Shown here in pieces: positions 16,980 to 24,101 of a stretch of 64,000 nt of DNA. The position numbers were made by a program, and so were the translations under genes. The notes beneath the pieces were generated by a model that was given only the letters and a program-made list of their open reading frames with translations, did no database searches and was not told the DNA's origin. How positions within the stretch are numbered: the stretch's first letter is position 1; every line of letters begins with the position of its first letter. Origin of the DNA: Achromobacter animicus (GTDB lineage: Bacteria; Pseudomonadota; Gammaproteobacteria; Burkholderiales; Burkholderiaceae_B); contig NZ_CADIJM010000009.1 in the NCBI RefSeq assembly GCF_902859585.1, forward strand, positions 1 to 64,000, in the 5' to 3' direction.

Positions 16980-17957
16980 ATGGTTTCCCCTTCCGCACTC
17001 CTTGCCGCCGTTTCTCCTGAATTCGTCGCGCAAGAACCGCAGCACCAAAGCGCCGAGCAGATCGAATTGCACGACGGGTTGTTGGACAGCCCGGCCCACA
17101 TCGACCCCAAGTTTCTGTACGACGCCCTCGGCTCGTCGCTTTTTACGGCCATCACGCAGCTGCCCGAGTACTACCCGACGCGCTGCGAGGACGAAATCTT
17201 CCGACGCCATGGCGCGGATATCGCCCGCCACGTCGGTCCGGTGCAGGCCATGATCGATCTGGGCGCCGGCGACTGCGTCAAGGCCGAGCGGCTGTTTTCA
17301 AGCCTTCGTCCCAGCCACTATGTGCCGGTCGACATTTCTGCCGACTATCTGCAGGCGGCTGTCCGCCGGCTGAAGCTGTCCTATCCCGACATGCGGATCA
17401 CGGCCGTGGGGCAGGATTTCTCGCATGAACTTGCGTTGCCGGCCGACATCCCAACGCAGCAACGTCTCTTCTTTTATCCCGGCTCCAGCATCGGCAACCT
17501 GGGTCCCGACAGCGCGTACGCCATGCTGCGGAGGATTCGCGAAGCGTGTCCCGGCGGCGGGCTGCTGATCGGCGTTGACCGCGTCAAGCCCAGAAGCGTG
17601 CTTGAACCCGCGTACGACGACGCGCTGCATCTGACGGCCGCGTTCAACCTGAATCTACTGCGCCACGTGAACGCGGTGCTGGGCAGCGACTTCAATGTCG
17701 ACGACTGGCGCCATGTGGCCATCTTCAACAGCGAACGCTCGCGGGTCGAGATGCACCTGGAAGCGCAGCGCGCATTACGCGTGACCTGGCCCGGCGGCCA
17801 TCGCGACTTCAAGCGCGGCGAGCGCATCCATACGGAGAACTCGTACAAGTTCACGCCACAGGCCTTCAGCGACCTGCTCCATCGCGCAGGCTTTGGCAAT
17901 GTCGAACACTGGTCGGATGCCCGAGACTGGTTTTCTGTTTTCAGCGCCCGCGCCTGA
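16980..17957 (+). CDS. egtD: L-histidine N-alpha-methyltransferase EgtD
   Basis: EgtD trimethylates histidine with SAM to hercynine, the first step of ergothioneine synthesis. The 325-residue length fits the family. The N-terminal histidine-binding part has KFLYDALGSSLFTAITQLPEYYPTRCE; the SAM site shows MIDLGAGDCVKAERLF; and YPGSSIGNL and the C-terminal HTENSYKFTPQAF strand are conserved EgtD motifs. ATG at 16980 has AAGGA nine bases before it. egtB follows after 36 bases, so the two form an operon. No egtA, egtC or egtE is beside them. Confidence 0.95.
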   Translation: MVSPSALLAAVSPEFVAQEPQHQSAEQIELHDGLLDSPAHIDPKFLYDALGSSLFTAITQLPEYYPTRCEDEIFRRHGADIARHVGPVQAMIDLGAGDCVKAERLFSSLRPSHYVPVDISADYLQAAVRRLKLSYPDMRITAVGQDFSHELALPADIPTQQRLFFYPGSSIGNLGPDSAYAMLRRIREACPGGGLLIGVDRVKPRSVLEPAYDDALHLTAAFNLNLLRHVNAVLGSDFNVDDWRHVAIFNSERSRVEMHLEAQRALRVTWPGGHRDFKRGERIHTENSYKFTPQAFSDLLHRAGFGNVEHWSDARDWFSVFSARA

Positions 17958-17993
17958 CGCGGGACCACCCACGACGCCCCCCGGAGGATCGCC

Positions 17994-19310
17994 ATGGACC
18001 CCGCATGCCTGCTGACCCATCCCGCCATCGCGCCCTACGCGAGCGGACAGGCTGGACAGCACGACCGCTACGACGCCGTGCGCTCGACCACGACCGCGCT
18101 GGCCGCGCCACTGAGCCCCGAAGACTGCCAGGTGCAATCCATGCCGGACTGCAGCCCCGTCAAATGGCATCTGGCCCACACCACCTGGTTCTTCGAGACG
18201 TTCCTGCTGGCGCGCTTCGACACATCGACGCCGCCCTTCCATCCGCAATACCGGATGCTGTTCAATTCCTACTACAACGCTGTCGGCGCAAAACATCCGC
18301 GCCCGCAGCGCGGCCTCCTGTCGCGCCCGCCGCTCGCTGAGGTGCTGCGGTACCGCCAATACGTCGACGAAGCGATGCACGCGCTGATTTCGCGACTGGG
18401 CGGCAACGATGCCGACTTCGACGCCCTGCTCGAACTTGGCCTGAACCACGAGCAGCAGCACCAGGAATTGATCCTCACCGATCTCAAGCACATGCTGTCG
18501 GCCAATCCGCTCAAACCCGCCTACGTGGCGCCCGGCCAACCCGCACAGCCGCCCGCCACGGACGCCGGCTGGACCCGCTACGAGGGCGGCATCACGCGCA
18601 TCGGCCACGACGGACGCGGCTTTGCGTTCGACAACGAAGGTCCGGCTCACGACGTCCTGCTGGCGCCCTTCTCTCTTTCTGATCGTCTCGTGACCCAGCG
18701 TGAATTCCTGGACTTCATCAACGACGGCGGCTACGACCGGCCCGAACTGTGGCTGTCCATGGGTTGGGACATGGTGTGCGCGCAAGGCTGGCGCGCCCCG
18801 CTGTATTGGGAAAGCGACGACGATGGCTGGCGCGTCTTCACATTGCGCGGCATGCAGGCGCTGGAACTGGAGGCGCCCGTCACACACGTCAGCTATTTCG
18901 AAGCCGACGCCTATGCGCGATGGGCGGGCGCACGCCTGCCGCGAGAAGCCGAATGGGAACACGCCGCCCGGCAGATGTCCGAAGACACCTACTCGGCCCG
19001 CGCCAACCTGCTTGAAAACGGTCACCTCGACACACGCCCCGCCCCCGAACGCAACGGCCAGCGCGGTCCGGTGCAACTGTTCGGCGACGCGTGGGAATGG
19101 ACGTCGAGCGGCTACGACGCCTACCCCGGCTTCAAGCCCAGCGCTGGCGCGGTCGGCGAGTACAACGGCAAATTCATGTGCAACCAGTACGTGCTGCGGG
19201 GCGGTTCCTGCGCCACGCCGCGCGATCACATCCGGCCTAGCTACCGTAACTTCTTTCCGCCCGAGGCGCGGTGGCAGTTCTCGGGGATCCGGCTGGCTCG
19301 GGATGATTGA
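17994..19310 (+). CDS. egtB: Ergothioneine biosynthesis iron-dependent sulfoxide synthase EgtB
   Basis: EgtB is a non-haem iron enzyme that joins hercynine to cysteine or gamma-glutamylcysteine using O2. The 438-residue protein has an N-terminal DinB-like domain with H59/H62 in KWHLAHTTWFFE and the iron-binding H152-x3-H156-x-E158 in NHEQQHQE. The C-terminal FGE/sulfatase-modifying domain contains REAEWEHAAR, GDAWEWTSSGY and YVLRGGSCATPRDHIRPSYRNF. Start ATG has GGAGG six bases upstream. Without egtA or egtC nearby, direct use of cysteine or genes elsewhere are both possible; the donor cannot be told here. Confidence 0.95.
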   Translation: MDPACLLTHPAIAPYASGQAGQHDRYDAVRSTTTALAAPLSPEDCQVQSMPDCSPVKWHLAHTTWFFETFLLARFDTSTPPFHPQYRMLFNSYYNAVGAKHPRPQRGLLSRPPLAEVLRYRQYVDEAMHALISRLGGNDADFDALLELGLNHEQQHQELILTDLKHMLSANPLKPAYVAPGQPAQPPATDAGWTRYEGGITRIGHDGRGFAFDNEGPAHDVLLAPFSLSDRLVTQREFLDFINDGGYDRPELWLSMGWDMVCAQGWRAPLYWESDDDGWRVFTLRGMQALELEAPVTHVSYFEADAYARWAGARLPREAEWEHAARQMSEDTYSARANLLENGHLDTRPAPERNGQRGPVQLFGDAWEWTSSGYDAYPGFKPSAGAVGEYNGKFMCNQYVLRGGSCATPRDHIRPSYRNFFPPEARWQFSGIRLARDD

Positions 19311-19383
19311 GGGGATTTGCGCCGCTGGCGAGCCGTTTGGATCACCGGATTGGCCGGATCTGAAAAAATTGGCGCCGGTTCGC

Positions 19384-19413
19384 TTGCACTGCCAAAAAAC
19401 TTCGTGCTAGAAT
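19384..19413 (+). promoter_or_regulatory. Sigma-70 promoter of tRNA-Met
   Basis: TTGCAC (19384-19389), 18-base spacer, TAGAAT (19408-19413), about 50 bases before the tRNA. Confidence 0.65.
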
Positions 19414-19465
19414 TTCGTTCTTCGTTGAGCAGCAATTGCAACGCAAACTGTTCAGCAAAAGGGAT

Positions 19466-19542
19466 GGCGCATTAGCTCAGCCGGTTAGAGCGACGGAATC
19501 ATAATCCGCAGGTCCCCTGTTCGAATCAGGGATGCGCCACCA
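19466..19542 (+). tRNA. tRNA with CAU anticodon (Met, elongator-type)
   Basis: A 77-nt tRNA with encoded CCA. The acceptor is GGCGCAT/ATGCGCC, the D-arm is AGCTCAGCCGGTTAGAGC, the anticodon loop is ATCATAA (CAT), and the T-arm is CCCTG-TTCGAAT-CAGGG. It lacks initiator features, as the first acceptor pair is G-C. A CAU tRNA can also be the lysidine-modified tRNA-Ile2; methionine is preferred but not proven. Confidence 0.9.
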
Positions 19543-19550
19543 AAGAATTC

Positions 19551-19580
19551 AAAAGGCCCGCACATTGTGCGGGCCTTTTT
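19551..19580 (+). terminator. Terminator after tRNA-Met
   Basis: AAAAGGCCCGCAC (19551-19563), loop ATT, GTGCGGGCCTTTT (19567-19579). The GGCCCGCAC/GTGCGGGCC core recurs almost unchanged at 20625-20655 on the far side of the toxin-antitoxin genes. Confidence 0.9.
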
Positions 19581-19685
19581 CGTTAGGGCGTTCAACAGTG
19601 CGCGCAGCTGCTTGGGTTCACTATCCATCACGCATACCATCCCAATGGCAAGGATCAGCACCCCACGCCACCGAACACCTCGCAC

Positions 19686-19733
19686 GTATCCTATAGGATA
19701 CAAAAATTTGACTTTTCGTATCCGCTCGGATAC
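19686..19733. promoter_or_regulatory. Paired GTATCC-N4-GGATAC operators of the toxin-antitoxin operon
   Basis: Two copies of the same inverted repeat: GTATCC-TATA-GGATAC at 19686-19701 (a perfect 16-bp palindrome) and GTATCC-GCTC-GGATAC at 19718-19733. Their centres are 32 bp apart, about three helical turns, so bound dimers would lie on one face of the DNA. The second copy covers the spacer and -10 of the promoter at 19708-19736. Autorepression by the downstream HTH antitoxin is the natural reading. Confidence 0.75.
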
Positions 19734-19736
19734 ATT
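19708..19736 (+). promoter_or_regulatory. Promoter of the toxin-antitoxin operon
   Basis: TTGACT (19708-19713), 17-base spacer, TACATT (19731-19736), lying between and over the two operator palindromes. It leads into the toxin gene about 50 bases downstream. Confidence 0.65.
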
Positions 19737-19786
19737 ACATCGTCCGCGACCAACCAGTGGGGGGGTGAAGATGTTAGGCGCCAGAG

Positions 19787-20080
19787 ATGAAAGACCTGGA
19801 AAGCACCGAAGACTATGACGAGTTCGAAGCAGATTTAAAAGATCTGCGGGCTCGCGCAAAAATCCAGGCACGAATTCAACGGCTGCGTGCCGGCAATCCG
19901 GGTGACCACCGAAATCTCGAGAAAGGCGTATCGGAACTTCGGATTGATATCGGCCCGGGATACAGGGTCTATTACACGCAGCGGCAGGACGGGACGCTTG
20001 TGATCCTCCTCGCAGGAGGCAACAAGTCCACGCAACAAGCTGACATTGCAAGAGCTTACCGATTGGCTACAAGCCTTTGA
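19787..20080 (+). CDS. RelE/ParE-superfamily (HigB-like) addiction-module toxin
   Basis: This 97-residue protein matches the addiction-module killer family of the RelE/ParE fold: ARAKIQARIQRLRAGNPGDHRNLEKGVSEL followed by RIDIGPGYRVYY and LVILLAGGNKSTQQADI. Such toxins usually cleave mRNA on the ribosome or inhibit gyrase; which applies here is not readable. The N-terminal 20 residues (MKDLESTEDYDEFEADLKDL) are unusually acidic. No strong ribosome site precedes the ATG. The antitoxin gene starts 89 bases downstream on the same strand, giving the toxin-first order seen in higBA-type modules. Confidence 0.9.
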   Translation: MKDLESTEDYDEFEADLKDLRARAKIQARIQRLRAGNPGDHRNLEKGVSELRIDIGPGYRVYYTQRQDGTLVILLAGGNKSTQQADIARAYRLATSL

Positions 20081-20169
20081 TCTCTTGCCTTTGAGCGACG
20101 ATGCGGCGTGATTGCACTAGTGGCAATCACGCCTTGGAAATCAGGCTCCATACGCATAGGAGCAGAAAC

Positions 20170-20514
20170 ATGGCAAAGCTTCAAACAAAAAAATACGACA
20201 TCGCTGAGCGGCTCCGTACCGCCGAAGAGATGGCGCTTTATCTGGACGCTTGCATCGAGGAGAGTGATGGAGACGCGGCGTTCATTGCAAAGGCGCTCGG
20301 CGATATCGCCCGTGCGCAAGGGATGACGAAGATCGCAAAGGACACGGGCATGTCGCGCGAGAGCTTGTATAAGGCGCTATCTGGTGAGCGGTCCCCCGAT
20401 TTCGCGACGATTCTCAAGGTCATGGGAGCGTTGGGAATTTCTTTGCGCGCAGCCGCCGCTAATCGGCCGAATGTTGACGCCGCCGCTTTTGGCAACATCG
20501 CCTGCTCACGATGA
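20170..20514 (+). CDS. HTH-domain addiction-module antitoxin
   Basis: This 114-residue partner of the preceding toxin belongs to the putative addiction-module antidote family. It opens with KKYDIAERLRTAEEMALYLDACIEE, and residues about 55-85 form an HTH (GMTKIAKDTGMSRESLYKALSGERSPDFATI). ATG at 20170 is chosen because TAGGAGCAG stands eight bases before it; the frame is open a further 23 codons without family similarity. The HTH should bind the twin palindromes upstream of the operon and repress it. A long hairpin with a tRNA-like loop follows 37 bases after the stop. Confidence 0.9.
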   Translation: MAKLQTKKYDIAERLRTAEEMALYLDACIEESDGDAAFIAKALGDIARAQGMTKIAKDTGMSRESLYKALSGERSPDFATILKVMGALGISLRAAAANRPNVDAAAFGNIACSR

Positions 20515-20550
20515 ACTTTTCGTCGAAGCGCGCCTCTTCCGAAGCGTCAT

Positions 20551-20600
20551 TTCAAGCTTGTCACGGCAACGGACTCATAATCCGTTGATGACAAGCTGAA
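20551..20600 (+). repeat. Long hairpin with tRNA-anticodon-arm-like tip
   Basis: The outer stem TTC/GAA and AGCTTGTCA/TGACAAGCT (20555-20563 and 20589-20597) encloses the inner stem CAACGGA/TCCGTTG with loop CTCATAA. The inner part, ACGGACTCATAATCCGTTG (20569-20587), has the form of a CAU-anticodon tRNA arm and differs at one base of the 16-base core from the tRNA-Met 1.1 kb upstream. No D- or T-arm is present. Confidence 0.7.
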
Positions 20601-20624
20601 CCGAAAGTACCGAACGTTAAGAAC

Positions 20625-20655
20625 AAAATGGCCCGCACACCGTGCGGGCCATTTT
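20625..20655. terminator. Bidirectional terminator after the toxin-antitoxin module
   Basis: AAAATGGCCCGCAC (20625-20638), loop ACC or shorter, GTGCGGGCCATTTT (20642-20655). The 14-bp symmetric stem with A/T flanks can serve both the antitoxin transcript and the convergent gene ending at 20683. Its core repeats that of the tRNA-Met terminator. Confidence 0.85.
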
Positions 20656-20682
20656 CATTCGGACAATACAGGCCTCAGCCCA

Positions 20683-21606
20683 TCAAGTCCGATACACCGT
20701 ATCGCGCCGGCGGCCGCCCCACGTCGCCGCCAAGCTCGCCACGAACGCGCCGATCAGCATCGACGCAAAGCCCCACAACGCGAATGCCGCAGCGGCCTTG
20801 CGCGCCGCGTCGGCGGCTTCCTTGGCCTTTACCTTGGCTTCTTCCGCGGTCTTCTTGGCGTTCTGGATCGCCTCGTCGACGCGGCGTTGCGCCACGGCGG
20901 GCTCAACACCGGCCTGCGCGGCCACGACCTTCACCACGTAATCGCGATCAGCGGGCGTCATCTCGCCACGGGTGATGCTCATGGCAACGATGCGGCCCAC
21001 TTCGGCACGTGCCGCTTCCGGGTCAGTGTTGGCCTCGGGACGTTCCGAACGCATCAGGGTGTCGGTGAGATAGTCGGTGGCGCGTTCCATGCCACCGTTG
21101 CTGCCTGCACCCGCCGCGCCGGCCGTCGCGGCCGCAGTTGCCGCGGTGCCGGCAGTGGCTGCCACCGATGCGCCGGCCTTGGCCACGCCCGATGCCATGG
21201 ACGCCAGGGCCGACCCCAACAGCGCGGCGCTGACCACGGCGCTCAGCGCCCAGACCAGAAAGCCATGCGCGGTGTCGCGGAAGTAGACCTCATCCGAGTG
21301 CACGTCGACCCACTTGGTGCGCAGGCGTCCAGCGACATAGCCGCCAATGCCGTACGAGAGGATCTGAGTGAGCAGCATCCAGACAATGATGCCAATACCG
21401 ATGGTCGGGGCCGACACGCCCTCGTCGCCCCACGGCGATACGGACAGGAAGCCCAGGCCGGTGCCACCGGCAAACAATGCGAGCGAGAGCGCGGCGGCAA
21501 TCACCGCGCCGGCGAAGACCGCCGCCCACGACACGGCCGAAATGGCGGACTCACGTGGAGGCACGCCATCGGCATAGGGTTGGCTCAATGAAGACGTATT
21601 TTGCAT
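20683..21606 (-). CDS. Multi-pass membrane protein of unknown function
   Basis: This 307-residue protein is not recognised. It has a soluble start, then helices at about 23-50 (SAVSWAAVFAGAVIAAALSLALF), 68-95 (IGIGIIVWMLLTQILSYGIGGYVAG) and 115-165 (an Ala/Gly-rich hydrophobic run). An acidic soluble segment with a YVVKVVAAQAGVEPAVAQRRVDEAI-type helical pattern and an Ala/Lys-rich coiled stretch follow. A last helix ALWGFASMLIGAFVASLAATWGG ends in Arg-rich YRT. The run of AKKTAEEAKVKAKEAADAARKAA suggests a coiled coil. A 24-residue membrane ORF and a Pro/Asp-rich small gene lie just upstream on the same strand, perhaps as one stress-type unit. Confidence 0.75.
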   Translation of the reverse strand: MQNTSSLSQPYADGVPPRESAISAVSWAAVFAGAVIAAALSLALFAGGTGLGFLSVSPWGDEGVSAPTIGIGIIVWMLLTQILSYGIGGYVAGRLRTKWVDVHSDEVYFRDTAHGFLVWALSAVVSAALLGSALASMASGVAKAGASVAATAGTAATAAATAGAAGAGSNGGMERATDYLTDTLMRSERPEANTDPEAARAEVGRIVAMSITRGEMTPADRDYVVKVVAAQAGVEPAVAQRRVDEAIQNAKKTAEEAKVKAKEAADAARKAAAAFALWGFASMLIGAFVASLAATWGGRRRDTVYRT

Positions 21607-21678
21607 GATCGATCCTTGTCCAGAGTCTTACGCAACCGCGCGGACGCGGGTGCCAAAGCGGAAATGACGAACCGGCCT

Positions 21679-21753
21679 TCAGTGCCAGAACAGCGCCAGC
21701 AGAATGATGATGGGAATGGGCACGCCAAGCAGCCACAACAGGATGGAGCGCAT
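21679..21753 (-). CDS. 24-residue single-helix membrane microprotein
   Basis: A very short frame: MRSILLWLLGVPIP followed by a hydrophobic stretch of Ile/Leu and LFWH, then TGA. It is one predicted membrane helix with a positively charged start. Support for expression is the near-perfect AAGGAGG six bases before the ATG and its place between two similarly oriented small genes. The GVPIPIIIL pattern resembles tiny membrane proteins I recall from other betaproteobacteria, but I cannot name a family. Function unknown. Confidence 0.65.
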   Translation of the reverse strand: MRSILLWLLGVPIPIIILLALFWH

Positions 21754-21806
21754 GGAAACCTCCTTGCTTCGATAAATGGATATGGGTGAAGTGACGCCGG
21801 CCGCAA

Positions 21807-21998
21807 TCAGGCCAGGTCGATGGTGCCCGGAGCACGGGGGTCCGGCGCGGGCGGCGTGGGGTCGATGACGTCGGGATTGTCGGTGGGACGACCCGGGTCC
21901 GGACGCGGATCGTCCGCAGGGGCGGTACCTGGAAGCGCCGGATCGTCCGGCGTGAGATCGTCGGGTTGACCGGGTTCTCGGTGCGGGATCTGGGACAT
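21807..21998 (-). CDS. Small Pro/Asp-rich hypothetical protein
   Basis: This 63-residue protein, starting MSQIPHREPGQPDDLTPDD, is composed almost wholly of Pro, Asp, Gly, Ala and Thr and is expected to be disordered and acidic. There is no signal peptide or membrane segment. AGGAGAGG stands directly before the ATG at 21998, which supports this start over an open extension upstream. It precedes the 24-residue membrane microprotein on the same strand. Function unknown. Confidence 0.6.
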   Translation of the reverse strand: MSQIPHREPGQPDDLTPDDPALPGTAPADDPRPDPGRPTDNPDVIDPTPPAPDPRAPGTIDLA

Positions 21999-22104
21999 GT
22001 TGCCTCTCCTCAAGCAGCGCAAGTCGCGCTTCGATTGAGCATCAGCAAATGGCGTGCCTGAGACCCTCGAGGCGTTCAACGCCTTCAGGAAAACGAATCA
22101 GCGA

Positions 22105-22356
22105 TCAGTCTTTGCGCTTGCCGCCAACCACGGAAGCGGCACGTTCGGGCGTCTCGCCCGCAAGAAAAGCAACGACCGCGGCCTTGCCGGCGGCAGAGGC
22201 CTCATCCTGGCTGGTGTATCGCTTGTCCGAGTAATTGGTGCTGCGCACATTTCCAGATTCAGGATCAAGCAGCGTGATGATCCATGCGAATTCACCTGGC
22301 GCGAGCTGCCGGACCTGCAAGGTGGCGCGCGTGCCGGGACGTAGTTCTTGCGGCAT
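22105..22356 (-). CDS. Small conserved-looking hypothetical protein
   Basis: An 83-residue soluble protein, from MPQELRPGTRATLQ. It has a beta-rich first half (FAWIITLLDPESGNV, then a STNYSDKRY turn) and a helical Ala-rich second half ending GGKRKD. An AAGAGG sequence stands seven bases before the chosen ATG; a second ATG 11 codons earlier is possible. The composition looks like real coding sequence, but I do not recognise a family. Confidence 0.6.
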   Translation of the reverse strand: MPQELRPGTRATLQVRQLAPGEFAWIITLLDPESGNVRSTNYSDKRYTSQDEASAAGKAAVVAFLAGETPERAASVVGGKRKD

Positions 22357-22615
22357 CTGGCGGCCTCTTCCGTGTTTCGATGACGCCATCGTAGCGCAAT
22401 CGCGGGGGCCCGCCACGGACGGACGCGGCGCGTGAAAAATGCTGCTCTTGCACACGATTTTCATGCTGCAGACTGCGCGGCTAATCCGCCACAAAGCGCC
22501 CTGCCTGCAAGGAAAACCCTAGGGTGCAGTCCTGCAATACAGGCGCACAATCGTCTCAAACATAAGACCGCAAAGCGGCGCCGAATCCCCTAAATCAGGC
22601 GAGGACGGAGACAAC

Positions 22616-22807
22616 ATGACTTACTTGGCAGTTTTCATGAGCTGTTTGATGGTTATGGGTATCGTCGCGTTGGTGATTCAAACGATACGAAGCGCGGGGC
22701 CCGAGCCCTGGCTGAAGATATCGGCGGCGATTGTCAGTTCCACCTTTGCATCGCTGATGCTGGTCCCGTTGGGGTTCGCCGTGGCCCTGACGATGCTCGT
22801 CGAGTAG
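22616..22807 (+). CDS. Small two-helix membrane protein
   Basis: This 63-residue protein has two hydrophobic segments, about 3-24 (YLAVFMSCLMVMGIVALVI) and 36-62 (AAIVSSTFASLMLVPLGFAVALTML), joined by a short polar turn with PEPW. GGAG lies seven bases before the ATG. It is followed 27 bases later by the convergent yddG-type gene. No family recognised. Confidence 0.6.
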   Translation: MTYLAVFMSCLMVMGIVALVIQTIRSAGPEPWLKISAAIVSSTFASLMLVPLGFAVALTMLVE

Positions 22808-22834
22808 TCTCCCCCACCGTAGACCAGGCCCGGA

Positions 22835-23743
22835 CTATCCGTTGCGGGCCGGTCTGCCGCGGGTTGCCGCCCAACACAACAATGAACCGGCGGTGACCAT
22901 CGCCACGCCCTGCCAGAACGACAGGGTGAGCGGCGTCGCCAACCAGAGCGCGGCAAAGAAGGTGGAAAAGACCGGCGTGAAGTACGACGCGGTGGCCAGC
23001 AAGGTCAGGTTGCCTCGCAGTATCCCCACGTTCCAGAATGCGTAGCCGCTGGCCATTGCGCCGCCGGCCACGCATAGCTCGATCGTGGCGGGCGCCGTGA
23101 ACGCAAGCGCGGGTTCCGCGCTGATCGCATATTTGATCCACAGGACAGCAGCGGTCAGCACGAAAAACAGCGCGACGCCGTTCTTGCCGTCGGCAAAGCG
23201 TTTGGTCACGTTGCAATACACGGCCCAGATGATGGCGCCGCTGAACGCCAACCCATAACTGAGAGGATTGCTCGACACATTGGCAACGGTGCGTTCATAC
23301 GACAGCCCGCCGGCTCCGCCAACGACCCACACGATGCCGCACACCGACAACAAGATGCCCGGCGCTACCCAGATGCTTGCCCGCTGGCCATTGATGAGCA
23401 TGGCAAACACGACCGTCAGACACGGCCACAGATAGTTGACGATGCCCAACTCGATGGCTTGCCCCCGATCGGCCGCGAATCCCAGCGACAGCGACAGGCA
23501 GATCTCGTAAGCGACGAACAGCATGCTGCCCACGATGAGATAGGACCGGGGAAACGTGCGCAGCTTCGGGAAGCCCAGCAACAACACCAGGAAGATCGAA
23601 CCGACCGTATAGATGAGCGCGGCGCCGCCGATCGGGCCAAAGCTTTCACTGACGCCACGAATCAGTCCGACGACCGTGCCCCATAGCAGGATCGCCAGCA
23701 AGCCGAGGGAAGTGGCCGCATTCCGGCCAGGATTCAATTGCAT
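22835..23743 (-). CDS. yddG: Aromatic amino acid exporter YddG-like (DMT family)
   Basis: This 302-residue DMT transporter resembles YddG, which exports Phe, Tyr and Trp across the inner membrane. About ten membrane helices in two EamA halves are visible: GLLAILLWGTVVGLIRGVSESFGPIGGAAL at the start and GNLTLLATASYFTPVFSTFFAALWL in the second half, a segment strongly conserved in YddG. The phrase EICLSLSLGFA and the NYLWPCLTVVF helix also fit. ATG at 23743 gives the full first helix. A small gene diverges 96 bases away. The specificity is family-based inference. Confidence 0.85.
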   Translation of the reverse strand: MQLNPGRNAATSLGLLAILLWGTVVGLIRGVSESFGPIGGAALIYTVGSIFLVLLLGFPKLRTFPRSYLIVGSMLFVAYEICLSLSLGFAADRGQAIELGIVNYLWPCLTVVFAMLINGQRASIWVAPGILLSVCGIVWVVGGAGGLSYERTVANVSSNPLSYGLAFSGAIIWAVYCNVTKRFADGKNGVALFFVLTAAVLWIKYAISAEPALAFTAPATIELCVAGGAMASGYAFWNVGILRGNLTLLATASYFTPVFSTFFAALWLATPLTLSFWQGVAMVTAGSLLCWAATRGRPARNG

Positions 23744-23839
23744 TACCGATTCCGATTGCGCGCCGGGCCTTTACGAGAACTGGGCTGGCCCGGCGCCAAG
23801 GCGGCAAGTTTAGCGAAAACCGAACGGAGAAATCGCGGC

Positions 23840-24079
23840 ATGGCTATTTCGACACGCAGGATGAGCGACGTACTGGCAAGCACGGATTCAGGGCGGCTTT
23901 ACCGCATTGAAGTGTTCTTGCGGGCGGAGGATGCGGGCGCCGGCATCCTGCCGCGAACCGGCGGGCGCTACATATTCAGAACGTCCGAAGGTGACGCCGT
24001 CATCGCGCTGGACGACAAGCGGTATCGTCTGGGATCCGGCGAGGTCCTGACTGCGCTGGCGCCGCGCCACGACACCTGA
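23840..24079 (+). CDS. Small hypothetical protein
   Basis: A 79-residue soluble protein with start MAISTRRMSDVLAS and beta-strand character in the rest (LYRIEVFLRAED, GRYIFRTSEGDAVIALDDKRYRLGSGEVL). It might be a small DUF-type beta-barrel. The ATG at 23840 has GGAG ten bases before; the frame is open upstream but non-coding in look and would overlap the yddG promoter. It converges with the diguanylate cyclase gene. No family recognised. Confidence 0.55.
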   Translation: MAISTRRMSDVLASTDSGRLYRIEVFLRAEDAGAGILPRTGGRYIFRTSEGDAVIALDDKRYRLGSGEVLTALAPRHDT

Positions 24080-24101
24080 CACGCCCGGCTCCGCGGCGGG
24101 A

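Noticed and set aside
19466-19542. tRNA-Ile2 (lysidine) as alternative to tRNA-Met
   Set aside because: The CAU anticodon fits both. The overall form resembles elongator Met genes of related bacteria as I recall them, so Met is kept, with the ambiguity noted.
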